64,000 nucleotides of DNA from JANRKB01 sp033763695 (GCA_033763695.1 JANRKB010000003.1:1-64000); one strand, 5' to 3'; shown: positions 42,312 through 51,018, counted from the stretch's first letter. A program made the numbers and translations. Notes: a model not told the origin generated them from the letters alone.

Positions 42312-43247
42312 ATGCATCCCTCGGCTCGCCCGATTCCGCACACGACTGCCCCACTGTGGCCAGGGCCACGGAGTCCGGCGATGTTCGCGTCGCGCGTTCG
42401 CCTTGAGCACACGGCGGACTGCCGCGTGGCGCTGATCGGGTTGGCCGACGACACCGGTGTCCGGCTCAACAATGGTCGGCCCGGGGCGGCCGCGGCCCCG
42501 GGGGCGTTTCGCGCAGCGCTCAGTCGCTACGGCGTCGCCGAGCCCGATGGCTTCGAATGGCCGATCGTCTATGACGCCGGCGATGTGCTGCGCGCGAATC
42601 CGGATCGACGCGATGACGCGTCGCTCCACGAGACGCACCGACGCGTCACCGAGGCTGTTGCCGCGATTCTTGAACTGGGCATGTTTCCGATTGCGATCGG
42701 CGGCGGACATGATCTGACGTTCCCGTTCGTGCGGGCCGTGACCGAACGCCGCGCGCGGCGATCGCTCCCGCCTTTGGCGGGTTTGTACTTCGATGCTCAT
42801 CTGGATGTGCGTCCGACGGTGGGCAGCGGCATGCCGTTCCGCCGCCTCATCGAGCATTGCCGCGTTGGTCCGCTTCTTGTCCATGGCCTCAATCCGCTCG
42901 CGAATGCACGAGAAATGCTCGCGTGGTTTACAGGGCACGATGGGCGCGTCATCGATGCTGCAACGTGCGCCGATGTTCGCGGCATCGCACCGGAGGTGGG
43001 CGATTGCTTTGCGAGCTTCGATGTTGACGTGGTCGATGCCGCGTTCGCACCGGGTGTGAGCGCGCTCAATCCGTGCGGCTGGACGCCGGAACTTTCATCC
43101 CGCTGGTGCGAGGCATTGGGTGCGGATCAGCGGGTGCAGTGCTTTGACCTGATGGAGTTCAACCCGACAACGGATGAGGGCGGCCGGACGGCGCGGCTGG
43201 TCGCTCACCTCTTCTTGTGCTTCCTCCGCGGGTTTGCACGACGCTGA
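42312..43247 (+). CDS. hutG: Formimidoylglutamase (arginase/ureohydrolase family)
   Basis: 311-aa binuclear manganese hydrolase. The metal ligands appear as GGGHD, DAHLDVRP and SFDVDVVD. In the hut cluster its job is hydrolysis of N-formimino-L-glutamate to glutamate and formamide; the family also includes agmatinases and arginases, so the assignment uses context (hutU before, hutI after). The hutI start follows after 14 nt. Confidence 0.9.
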   Translation: MHPSARPIPHTTAPLWPGPRSPAMFASRVRLEHTADCRVALIGLADDTGVRLNNGRPGAAAAPGAFRAALSRYGVAEPDGFEWPIVYDAGDVLRANPDRRDDASLHETHRRVTEAVAAILELGMFPIAIGGGHDLTFPFVRAVTERRARRSLPPLAGLYFDAHLDVRPTVGSGMPFRRLIEHCRVGPLLVHGLNPLANAREMLAWFTGHDGRVIDAATCADVRGIAPEVGDCFASFDVDVVDAAFAPGVSALNPCGWTPELSSRWCEALGADQRVQCFDLMEFNPTTDEGGRTARLVAHLFLCFLRGFARR

Positions 43248-43261
43248 ACCACACGCACGCC

Positions 43262-44494
43262 ATGAGCATCTTCATCCGCAACGCGACGCTGCTGACGATG
43301 GCCGACGTGCCTGAACGCGGACGCATTGATGCGTCGCGGCCTTGGTGGCAGCCGGGCGAACTGTTAATTCGCGACGACGTCATTGAGCATGTGGGTCGAG
43401 TGCCGCGGGAGCTTGCGGCAACCGCCGCGGTGACGATCGATGCTCGCGGGCGCGTCGTCATGCCCGGCTTCGTTGATTGTCATACGCACGCGTGCTTTGC
43501 GGGCGAGCGTTTGGACGAATGGGACCAGCGACGCCGCGGCGTCGCGTACTTGGAGATCTTGCAGCGCGGCGGCGGGATCATGGCGACGGTTCGCGCCGTT
43601 CGTGCAGCGTCGCGAGGTCAACTTGCCGATGCTCTCCTGCAACGCCTCCATGTGATGCTCCGCGAAGGCACGACGACGGTCGAAGTGAAGTCGGGCTATG
43701 GCCTGAGCACCGCCGATGAACTGAAGATGCTCGGCGCTATCTGCGATGCCGCGGCACGTTGGCCGGGCACGCTGGTCGCGACCGCCCTGATCGGACATGC
43801 GCTCGATCCGGAGCAGCCAGACTTTGTCGATCGCACGATCCGCGAAACATTGTCCGCCGTTCACACCGAGTTTCCCGGTCTTGCGATTGATGCATTCTGC
43901 GAACAAGGCGCGTGGACGCGCGATGCATGCGTGCGGCTGTTCGACGCAGCCGCGGCTCTCGGGCACCCCATCCGCGTCCACGCCGACCAGTTCAATCGCC
44001 TCGGGATGGTCGAATCAGCGATTCGTCTGAACGCTCGAAGCGTTGATCACCTCGAAGCGAGCGGTGATGCGGAGCTCAATGCGATTGCGGACTCCGACAC
44101 GTTTGGAGTTGGCTTGCCGGTCTGTGCGCTCCATGGCCTGGGCAACGGCGACAACGTCAACGCGGCTCGGCTCGGGCAAATCCTTGATGCTGGCGGACGC
44201 GTCGCGATCGCGAGCAATCTCAATCCGGGAAGTGCACCGAGTTCGAGCATGCAGCTGGTGGTCGCGCTGGCGACGCGTTTGAACGGCCTGGAGCCGATCG
44301 AGGCGCTTCGTGCGGCGACCGTCGCACCCGCACAACTGCTCGGCTTTGCTGATCGCGGCGTACTCCTCGGCGGCGCACGCGCCGACGTCTGCGTGATGCG
44401 ACACAGTGATCCCCGCATGATCGCGCATGATCTGGGTGGAAACTGTGTTGACGCCGTGATTTGCGGCGGTCAACTTGTCGCAGGCCCGCTCTAA
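43262..44494 (+). CDS. hutI: Imidazolonepropionase
   Basis: 410-aa amidohydrolase that opens imidazolone propionate to N-formimino-L-glutamate. GFVDCHTHACFAGERLDEW gives the metal-binding HxH pair, followed by VEVKSGYGLSTADELKML and the later His/Asp ligands in IRVHADQFNRLGMVE and NLNPGSAPSSSMQ. The ATG at 43262 fits the family start. It is the last gene of hutU-hutG-hutI. Confidence 0.95.
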   Translation: MSIFIRNATLLTMADVPERGRIDASRPWWQPGELLIRDDVIEHVGRVPRELAATAAVTIDARGRVVMPGFVDCHTHACFAGERLDEWDQRRRGVAYLEILQRGGGIMATVRAVRAASRGQLADALLQRLHVMLREGTTTVEVKSGYGLSTADELKMLGAICDAAARWPGTLVATALIGHALDPEQPDFVDRTIRETLSAVHTEFPGLAIDAFCEQGAWTRDACVRLFDAAAALGHPIRVHADQFNRLGMVESAIRLNARSVDHLEASGDAELNAIADSDTFGVGLPVCALHGLGNGDNVNAARLGQILDAGGRVAIASNLNPGSAPSSSMQLVVALATRLNGLEPIEALRAATVAPAQLLGFADRGVLLGGARADVCVMRHSDPRMIAHDLGGNCVDAVICGGQLVAGPL

Positions 44495-44953
44495 CTTGCG
44501 CACGTGAGTTCCCAGCGTGCTCGACGGGCCTTTGCGTCCAGTTCGGCTGTCGCGGCGGCCTTTCCCACCACGATTCTTGACAAGTTTGAGTTTCCTCTTT
44601 GCTCGCTCCCCGGCGACAACCCTTGCCTTATGCAGCCGCCAGTGTGATTATGGCATAGTCCTATTGTTGACCTGCGGACCCTCTGGTTCGGTAAGCCCGG
44701 GGTCGATTCACGCTTCCGCGAACGCCCATCGCTCGTGGCAACAGCGGCACAGAGCGTTCACGGGCCCTCGAGCCGAAGGCCCCACACCCTTCATCCGACG
44801 CCACGTTCCTCTTCTAAAACACATTGTTTATAACTTTATTCGTTTTGCCGCAGTCCGCACGGTTTTGACATATGCCCCCTTTGTTATTACGTTGCGTTCG
44901 CTCCCATCGTGGGTGCATGTTCCGAGTCAGTCACTTGTTGAAAGGATGAAGAC
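44495..44953. other. AT-richer promoter region upstream of the Cys-rich secreted protein
   Basis: 459 nt whose last 150 nt are visibly less GC-rich than the surroundings. It contains the promoter at 44865-44893. An open frame at 44517-44969 is not credible as a gene: its composition is non-coding-like and it overlaps the next gene start. Confidence 0.55.
44865..44893 (+). promoter_or_regulatory. Strong sigma70-like promoter of the Cys-rich secreted protein
   Basis: TTGACA (44865-44870), 17-nt spacer, TACGTT (44888-44893). The start near 44900 gives a leader of about 54 nt with an AAAGGATG ribosome-binding site. It is the only exact TTGACA -35 with a good -10 found here. Confidence 0.75.
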
Positions 44954-46015
44954 ATGCTTCAGCTTCTGAATCGCTGTCACGCATCGCTCACAGCATCAAC
45001 GACGACGCAGGAGCCTCCAACCCGCACCCGACGCGGGCGATCGCTGGGAGCCTGGCTGGCCCTGCTCGGAATGATCAACCTCGGCCAGCCGATCGTACTT
45101 GCGGCCCCTCCGAGTTCCGCGACGGGGAGTAGCTCGGAAGCATCGAGTCAAGTCAGCACCGGCCTCGGGGGCGTCGTCGAAGAGTCCGCGGTCGCCGCGG
45201 GTGGGTGCGGCACCACCGGCGTCACTGCAGATCTCACCAAGCTGGTTCCGTCCTTCAAGGACATCAAGACTGAGTACACGATTGACAAGGGAGGCGGCTA
45301 CCTCGCGGTCAGCCTGACTTCGAATGCGGCAAAGTCCGGAGACTTCACTGCACTCACCCAGGTGCGATCGACGTTCTCAATCGATCTGCGCCACGAATCA
45401 GGAAAGCTCGCCCACGTCTACGGCGTCAAGACCATCTCGGTCGTGACAACATCCAAGGACGGCAAGAGCGACTCAGCCGCGGCGTGCAACTGGCACTTGG
45501 TCGGCGAGGCCAAGAGTGCCGACGATGCGGCCGTCATGGCCAAGTCGCTCTCGGGCTTCTTTGCCAATCTCTCCGAGAATGGCTCGGACGTCGCAGGCTT
45601 TGGCAAAGGCGCGGACGAGACAATCGCGGCGCTTGAGCTCATTGACGCTGTGTCCAACGGCAACCTTGAAGTTTCCCAGTCCGTTTCGGGCAATCTCAGC
45701 CAGTCGAGCTTCTGCGCCGGGATCTTCACGCCCACCGGCGGATGGGCGGCGTACCGGGCGTGCATCGCTGCATGCTTTGCCGCCGAGCACGCGGCTCACT
45801 GGGCGACGCTCATGACCTGTCTCAACATCGCAGGGACAGGCGCGACCGCCGCTGCGGGCCTGTGCGCGGCGGGCTGCCTCGGCGCGATCCCGTGTGTGCT
45901 CGCATGCCTTGAAGCGGTCGGCATCGGCACCGCTGGCTTTGCCGCAGGTTGCCTGGCGGGCTACGCGGCGGCATGCGCCGGAGCCGCAGCGGGATGCGCC
46001 ATCGGATGCTGGTAA
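44954..46015 (+). CDS. Secreted protein with a 12-cysteine Ala/Gly-rich C-terminal domain (bacteriocin-like)
   Basis: 353-aa protein without a recognised family. A basic N-terminus and a hydrophobic segment (about 31-51, ending VLAAPP) suggest a long signal peptide or signal anchor. Residues 90-250 look like a soluble Ser/Lys/Asp-rich domain. Residues 254-353 hold 12 cysteines (254, 270, 274, 289, 304, 308, 314, 318, 333, 341, 348, 352), with CxxxC pairs at 270/274, 304/308 and 314/318, in a very hydrophobic Ala/Gly background ending GCAIGCW. Halocin C8 precursors share this plan: a large N-terminal part, then a Cys-rich hydrophobic peptide. A small membrane protein and an MFS transporter follow. 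Function is unproven. Confidence 0.7.
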   Translation: MLQLLNRCHASLTASTTTQEPPTRTRRGRSLGAWLALLGMINLGQPIVLAAPPSSATGSSSEASSQVSTGLGGVVEESAVAAGGCGTTGVTADLTKLVPSFKDIKTEYTIDKGGGYLAVSLTSNAAKSGDFTALTQVRSTFSIDLRHESGKLAHVYGVKTISVVTTSKDGKSDSAAACNWHLVGEAKSADDAAVMAKSLSGFFANLSENGSDVAGFGKGADETIAALELIDAVSNGNLEVSQSVSGNLSQSSFCAGIFTPTGGWAAYRACIAACFAAEHAAHWATLMTCLNIAGTGATAAAGLCAAGCLGAIPCVLACLEAVGIGTAGFAAGCLAGYAAACAGAAAGCAIGCW

Positions 46016-46029
46016 CTGACTCACTTCGT

Positions 46030-46057
46030 CGTCCGGCGAACGAAAGTGCGCCGGACG
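46030..46057 (+). terminator. Hairpin terminator after the Cys-rich protein
   Basis: 9-bp stem CGTCCGGCG / CGCCGGACG with a 10-nt loop, followed by CTTTCG, 15 nt after the stop. Confidence 0.6.
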
Positions 46058-46147
46058 CTTTCGACAGGTGCCAAGGGTTCCAAGCGTCGCGTTCCGGAAA
46101 GTCTGTTCTCTGCATGATCTTCTTGGATCACTTTGGACGATTCTTGG

Positions 46148-46153
46148 TACACT
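46148..46153 (+). promoter_or_regulatory. Possible -10 box of the 58-aa membrane protein
   Basis: TACACT, with TTGGAT 19 nt upstream. The start near 46160 would leave a leader of about 46 nt with a GGGAG ribosome-binding site. Confidence 0.3.
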
Positions 46154-46205
46154 TGTTCTGAGGCATGCAACAAGAGCGCCGGATACACCCTTTACGGGAG
46201 CGATC

Positions 46206-46382
46206 ATGACACCGTTTCAGATTGCACTGGTGATCTGCATCGCGGGCTTTGCGTTGTTCGGCGTTTTCCACTTGATTTCAGCCAAGACACCGTCGCTTGC
46301 GACGCCGCGGAACCGAACGATCTTTGTCGCCGCGTTCCTGGCGAGTGTGGCGGTCTTCGGCCTTCTCTCAGCGCTGCGCTGA
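46206..46382 (+). CDS. 58-aa membrane protein with two helices
   Basis: A 58-residue protein starting at the ATG at 46206 with GGGAG 5 nt upstream. Helix 1 spans about 5-24 and helix 2 about 38-57, separated by a basic loop (KTPSLATPRNR). No family is recognised. It lies 190 nt after the Cys-rich secreted protein, in the same direction. Small two-helix proteins next to bacteriocins are often immunity proteins, but this is inference only. Confidence 0.72.
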   Translation: MTPFQIALVICIAGFALFGVFHLISAKTPSLATPRNRTIFVAAFLASVAVFGLLSALR

Positions 46383-46689
46383 TCCGGCGCTGGTCGTTTC
46401 GCTGACGCCCTTGTAACGCGTGCGCTCCGAGCGGGGCATTGCACCCGTGCATGGCACGACGCCCGATCGTTGCCAACTGGCGGTTTGCCTCAACGCACTT
46501 GTCTGCACCGGGGCGGCAGCTCCGCCCCCACTGCGTGCGTGAAACTTCAAACGGTCGCGTGCATCCTACCTTTTACCGGTCAATCGCTTGATAACGGAGC
46601 GATTCGCGGCATCGCGAACCACGCGACTCGCCCGCATGCGAGAACCCGGTGCGAAACGAAGAGGCCGCACGTGGCCTCTGAGGAGTGTT
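46383..46689. other. Intergenic region upstream of the MFS gene
   Basis: 307 nt with no gene. A hairpin lies at 46660-46679, directly before the MFS ribosome-binding site. Nothing else is assigned. Confidence 0.5.
46660..46679 (+). promoter_or_regulatory. Hairpin adjacent to the MFS ribosome-binding site
   Basis: AGAGGCC / GGCCTCT with a 6-nt loop, one base before the AGGAG that serves the GTG start at 46690. As DNA it could be an operator half-site pair; as RNA it could affect initiation. Confidence 0.3.
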
Positions 46690-47973
46690 GTGACTCAGAC
46701 CGACTCCCGTCCTCAATCCAAGTCCGCCGAACGCTCACTGACGCGGCCCGAGTGGTCGTTGCTGCTGGTGTTGGCGGCCTTGCAGTTTGTCAACATCGTC
46801 GACTTCATGCTGGTGATGCCGCTGGGTCCGCAGCTCATGCGCGTGTTCCACATCGGCACGCCGGAGTTCAACACCATCGTGTCGGCGTACACGTTCTCGG
46901 CGTCGATCGCCGGGTTGCTGGCCGCGCTGGGTGTCGATCGGTTTGATCGCAAGTCGGCGCTCATGACGTTTTTTGTCGGGTTCATCGCCGGCAATGTGTT
47001 CTGTGCGCTCGCGCCGACGTACCCGGCACTCGTGGCGGCACGCATCGTGACCGGCGCGTTCGGCGGCCTGATCGGCTCGATGGTGTTCGCGGTGGTGGCG
47101 GACGCCGTGCCCGAGGTGAGGCGCGGCATCGCGATGGGCATTGTCGCCGCGGCGTTCAGTGTCGCGTCGGTCGCGGGCGTGCCGCTGGGCGTGCACTTCG
47201 GAACCAAATACGGCTGGCATGTGCCCTTCTTCGCGATCGCGGCGATGAGCACGGTGGTGCTGTTGCTCGGGTGGCGTGCTCTGCCGCCGATGCGCGAGCA
47301 CTTGAAGCATCCGCGCGAGCACACGCCGCTGATGCGGCTGTGGCTGACGCTGAATGACCCGACCCATCTGAAGGCGTTCTCGCTCAGCGCGTTGATGATG
47401 CTGAGCAGCTTCCTGATCATTCCGTCGATCAGCCCATACCTGGTCGCCAATGTCGGGCTGACCGAGGAGCAGCTCCCGCTGATCTACATCGTGGGCGGGG
47501 CGATGTCGCTGTTGAGCACGCCGCTGGTGGGCCGGCTGTCGGACCGATTCGGTCGGCAGATCGTGTTCGCGGCGACGGCGGTCTTCAGCGTCGGGGCGAT
47601 CGCCGTACTGACGAATCTGCCGCGTGGGCCGCTGTGGTATGGCGTGGGCGGCGTGGCACTGTTCATCATCGGCAACAGCGCGCGGATGACGGCATCGATG
47701 GCGCTGATCAGCAGCACGATCGAGCCGCATCGGCGCGGCGGGTTCATGACCGTCAACACATGCGTCCAGCACCTCACTGCGGGAATCGCGGCATGGCTGT
47801 CGGCACACATCGTGCGCGGCGGGAACGGGGCTGCGATGGAGCACTACAACGTCGTTGGCGCGATCTCACTGGCGGTGACACTGGTGTCAATCGCGGCGGC
47901 GTGGATGCTGCGTCCAATCGCGTCGGCAGCGCCGGCAATCGAAGGAGATGCGATGGCCGAGGGGGCGGGGTGA
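46690..47973 (+). CDS. MFS transporter (drug/arabinose efflux type)
   Basis: 427-aa transporter with 12 predicted helices. The MFS motif A loop after helix 2 reads GVDRFDRKSALM, and a second copy appears as GRLSDRFGRQIVF after helix 8. LPLGPQLMR-like sequence around 30-45 (FMLVMPLGPQLMRVFHIG) is typical of the AraJ/CmlA-type exporter group. The GTG at 46690 is chosen for its AGGAG and family start. The substrate is unknown. It may belong with the two upstream genes. Confidence 0.88.
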   Translation: MTQTDSRPQSKSAERSLTRPEWSLLLVLAALQFVNIVDFMLVMPLGPQLMRVFHIGTPEFNTIVSAYTFSASIAGLLAALGVDRFDRKSALMTFFVGFIAGNVFCALAPTYPALVAARIVTGAFGGLIGSMVFAVVADAVPEVRRGIAMGIVAAAFSVASVAGVPLGVHFGTKYGWHVPFFAIAAMSTVVLLLGWRALPPMREHLKHPREHTPLMRLWLTLNDPTHLKAFSLSALMMLSSFLIIPSISPYLVANVGLTEEQLPLIYIVGGAMSLLSTPLVGRLSDRFGRQIVFAATAVFSVGAIAVLTNLPRGPLWYGVGGVALFIIGNSARMTASMALISSTIEPHRRGGFMTVNTCVQHLTAGIAAWLSAHIVRGGNGAAMEHYNVVGAISLAVTLVSIAAAWMLRPIASAAPAIEGDAMAEGAG

Positions 47974-48101
47974 GACGCCACGTGACTTCGGCCGACGGAC
48001 TGTGAGTTTCACGCGATCTTCGCAGACTTTATGCGCAGTGCTGACCGCTGTTCGCTGCGGCCATGGGACACTTGGATAAACCGTTCAACCGGGAGTGTCA
48101 C

Positions 48102-48959
48102 ATGGGAAACTTGCGTGCGTCTCTGCTTGTCGTCGGAACGCTTGTGTCGGCGGCGTCGTGGAGCACTGGAGTCGCATCCGGCGACGTGATCGAGATCGTC
48201 GCGTCGCGCGATGTGACGCTCTACGAGTCATCGGCGGGCAACATCGCCAACGGGAGCGGGCAGTATCTCTTCGCGGGGTACACACTCCGCAACTCGTCGC
48301 GGTATCGGCGTTCTCTGCTCAGATTCGACGTTGCAGCGATTCCCGCTGGAGCCATCGTCACCGATGCGACCCTGCGGATGTCTATGTCGCAGACGATCTC
48401 AGGAGATGTCAGCGTCTCTCTGCACCGCGTGACGCGAAACTGGAGCGAGGGACCGAGTTCGCCGGGCGGAAACGAAGGCTCCGGCACGGACGCGCTGGCG
48501 GGCGACTCGACTTGGCTGCACACAAACTATCCGGGCGCGACGTGGACGACGGCAGGGGGTGACTTTGTCGCCGTGCCGGTTGCGGAGACCACGGTCGGCG
48601 CGACGGGGTTCTATGTCTGGTCGAGCAACGCGAGCATGGTCAACGCCGTGCTGGCATGGCGGGCGGACCCGAGCCAGAACTTTGGTTTGCTGGTGAAGGG
48701 GGACGAAGCAAACAACGGCAGCAGCAAGCGGTTTGACAGTCGTGAACATCCCGATCCAACGCATCGTCCGACGCTCATTGTCACGTACACGCTGTGCGCG
48801 GCGGATTTCAACGGTGACGGGTTCCTTGATTTCACGGACTTTGATGCATTCGTCGAGGGGTTTGAGGCGGGCACTGCCGCTGCGGACTTCAACGCCGACG
48901 GCTTCCTCGACTTCACCGACTTTGATGCATTCGTCACGGCGTTTGAGGCAGGGTGCTGA
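48102..48959 (+). CDS. Secreted DNRLRE-like domain protein with GC-type dockerin anchor
   Basis: 285-aa protein. A signal peptide (about 1-26, ending GVASG) precedes a beta-sandwich domain with RSLLRFDVAAIPAGAIVTDA and LRMSM, the pattern of DNRLRE/carbohydrate-binding-like modules. After residue about 230 come two EF-hand-like calcium loops (DFNGDGFLDFTDFDAFV and DFNADGFLDFTDFDAFV) and a terminal AFEAGC. This is the planctomycete GC-type dockerin anchor. A GGGAG lies 6 nt before the ATG. Confidence 0.85.
   Translation: MGNLRASLLVVGTLVSAASWSTGVASGDVIEIVASRDVTLYESSAGNIANGSGQYLFAGYTLRNSSRYRRSLLRFDVAAIPAGAIVTDATLRMSMSQTISGDVSVSLHRVTRNWSEGPSSPGGNEGSGTDALAGDSTWLHTNYPGATWTTAGGDFVAVPVAETTVGATGFYVWSSNASMVNAVLAWRADPSQNFGLLVKGDEANNGSSKRFDSREHPDPTHRPTLIVTYTLCAADFNGDGFLDFTDFDAFVEGFEAGTAAADFNADGFLDFTDFDAFVTAFEAGC
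48804..48956 (+). repeat. 81-nt tandem repeat encoding dockerin loops (copy pair 1)
   Basis: Two units, starting at 48804 and 48885 (period 81 nt), each encode the 17-residue loop DFNxDGFLDFTDFDAFV. The same unit recurs in the next gene. Confidence 0.9.
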
Positions 48960-49099
48960 CGAGCCCAAGGCCTGTGCGGCTTGCGGTGTGCGAACAGGGT
49001 GGTCGCTTGCGAAGTGTTCGGGATTGTTCTCGTGCCGTGCTGTGCTAGTCTGAGGGTGTGCCGCGACTCTGCCGCGGCGGGACTTCCTTCGGAGGGGTT

Positions 49100-50854
49100 A
49101 TGACCAACACTCGCATTTCCTCGCTCGCGTCCGCGGCTCGGTTTGCCTTCGCCGCCGGCGCGGTCGTGTCGTTCGGTTCGCTTGTGTCTGTGGCCGCCGG
49201 CCAGACGACGATTCGCGCCGCGATGCTCTCGGGCAGCGATGCGGTGCCGGGCGCAGCCGGCGGAACGTTGTTTTTGAGTGCGTCGAACGGCGGAGTGCTG
49301 CTGGATGATGCTGGCCGCGTTGCGTTTGCGGGCAAGACGACGGGCACGCCCGCGAGCGGCATCTGGAGCGAGGCGACGAGCGGCGCGAATGGGGCGTTGC
49401 GAGCGATCGTGCTGCAAGGCGAAGCGACGCCGGGCGCGAGCGGCGGCGTTTTCGGATCGCTCGAGAACTCGCGACTGGTCGGTTCGGACAACGGACATCT
49501 GGCGATCAGCCATCAGACGACGCTCGCGGGTTCGCCGATCGGCCTGTGGACGCACGACGGCACGGCGCTGAGCTTGTTCGCACTCACCGGGCAGGCGTCG
49601 CCGACGACGCCCGCGGGGACGTGGAATCTGAACTTCATCCTGTGGCCAACTGCGATGTCGCGCGGCGGATCACTCGCGGCAGTGACGGCGTTCACGTCCA
49701 GCGGAACCTATCTCGGTGCGTTCGCGGGCAACGCTGTCACGCCAGGAAGTGTGACGATGTGCGCACGGACGGAATTGGCGCCAGCAGACGGGTATGCGAG
49801 CTTCAGCACGCCGCAGGTGCGGAGTGATGGAAGTTTTGCCCTGCCTGCGTCGGTGCGGGTGAGCGGCACGACGAAGTCGGGGCTGTTCGCCGGAGCGTGC
49901 GGTTCGTTTGCCCCCATCGTTGTGAGCGGCGATGTGATCCCGGCGAACGTCGGCCTGCCGAGCGGGTCGCTTTTCCTCTTCCCCACCAACAACGGCTCGT
50001 CCGACGCGCCCGGCGCGATCGCGTTCATCACCAACATCAGCGGCGCAGGCACCACGATTTCGAATGACACCGCACTGTGGCGCGTCGACGGCGGCGTGTA
50101 CACGCTGGTCGCTCGCGAGGGTGAACAGGTACCCGGACTCCCGAGCGGCACGCTGTATGGCGACTTCAAGACCGGCGGCGTCGTCGGTCCGATCGCCAGC
50201 AAGAGCGGCGATGTGGCGTTTGCCTGCTTCCTGACGGGCACGGCCGTCACGACGCAGAACAATCGTGCGATCATGCGGAACGTCGGCGGCACAACCAGCG
50301 TGGTGCTGCGCACCGGGCAGACGCCTCCGGACTATGCGTCGGGCACGATTCAGTCGTTTGGGAGCGGCCTCGCACTAAACGACGCCGGACAGTTGTGCGT
50401 GGGTGCGACCATTGCAACCCCGCCGGCGGGGCGCGGCGGTTCCGTCTTCATCACAGCGCCGTCGGGCGGTGTGCCGAGCGTGCTGTTTGAATCGGGCACC
50501 ACGCGCGAAGTGCGGCCCGGCGCGATCGCGACGATCGGCGTACCGACGACAGACGTGCAGACATCGGGCGGGACGGATGGATTGCCGCGAAACTGGAGCA
50601 ACGGCGGATCACTGGCGTTCCGAGCGCCGTACACAATCTTGGCGAGCGGCGAGAGCGGGAGCGGCGTGTTTGTGGTGTCGCCGCCGACGTGCCGCGCAGA
50701 CTTCAACGGCGATGGGTTCCTCGACTTCACCGACTTCGATGATTTCGTCTCGTCGTTCGAAGCGGGCCTGGCGATCTCTGACTTCAACGGCGACGGGTTC
50801 CTCGACTTCACCGACTTCGATGATTTCGTGACGGCATTTGAATCAGGGTGCTGA
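49100..50854 (+). CDS. Secreted NxxGxxAF-repeat protein with GC-type dockerin anchor
   Basis: 584-aa protein. The ATG at 49100 has GGAGGGG upstream. A signal peptide (about 1-35) is followed by repeated units of 50-70 residues of the form LDDAGRVAFAG, DNGHLAISHQT, KSGDVAFACFL and LNDAGQLCVGA. This resembles the tandem NxxGxxAF repeats of large planctomycete and delta-proteobacterial surface proteins, which may form a beta-propeller. The C-terminus carries two dockerin-like loops (DFNGDGFLDFTDFDDFV) and ends FESGC. Likely surface or periplasmic; function unknown. Confidence 0.82.
   Translation: MTNTRISSLASAARFAFAAGAVVSFGSLVSVAAGQTTIRAAMLSGSDAVPGAAGGTLFLSASNGGVLLDDAGRVAFAGKTTGTPASGIWSEATSGANGALRAIVLQGEATPGASGGVFGSLENSRLVGSDNGHLAISHQTTLAGSPIGLWTHDGTALSLFALTGQASPTTPAGTWNLNFILWPTAMSRGGSLAAVTAFTSSGTYLGAFAGNAVTPGSVTMCARTELAPADGYASFSTPQVRSDGSFALPASVRVSGTTKSGLFAGACGSFAPIVVSGDVIPANVGLPSGSLFLFPTNNGSSDAPGAIAFITNISGAGTTISNDTALWRVDGGVYTLVAREGEQVPGLPSGTLYGDFKTGGVVGPIASKSGDVAFACFLTGTAVTTQNNRAIMRNVGGTTSVVLRTGQTPPDYASGTIQSFGSGLALNDAGQLCVGATIATPPAGRGGSVFITAPSGGVPSVLFESGTTREVRPGAIATIGVPTTDVQTSGGTDGLPRNWSNGGSLAFRAPYTILASGESGSGVFVVSPPTCRADFNGDGFLDFTDFDDFVSSFEAGLAISDFNGDGFLDFTDFDDFVTAFESGC
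50699..50851 (+). repeat. 81-nt tandem repeat encoding dockerin loops (copy pair 2)
   Basis: Two units at 50699 and 50780, period 81 nt, nearly identical at the nucleotide level to each other and similar to those at 48804-48956. Confidence 0.9.
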
Positions 50855-50974
50855 GCCGCGCCTGACAATACGACCGCCGGAACGACCCGCTCGCAACGGC
50901 GGTCGCGCCAACGCGACCGGTGCTTGACATTGGTTTCAGGCAGCCGACCGGGAAGTTCCCGTCGCCAAACAGAA

Positions 50975-51018
50975 ACCCCCACTCCGCCGACGGCAGAGTG
51001 CCGAGGGCCCGTGGGGGT
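50975..51018 (-). terminator. Branched terminator between the dockerin gene and tRNA-Phe
   Basis: Outer stem ACCCCCAC / GTGGGGGT encloses an inner hairpin CGGCA-GAG-TGCCG. On the minus strand it is followed by TTTCTGTTT, which fits termination of the tRNA-Phe transcript. Confidence 0.7.

Noticed and set aside
44517..44969. 150-codon plus-strand frame before the Cys-rich protein
   Set aside because: Mixed, low-GC composition, no family, and it covers the promoter and start of the next gene.
48804..50851. Tandem 81-nt units as a CRISPR array or mobile repeat
   Set aside because: The units are in frame, encode calcium-binding loops and occur two per gene; there are no spacers or cas genes.
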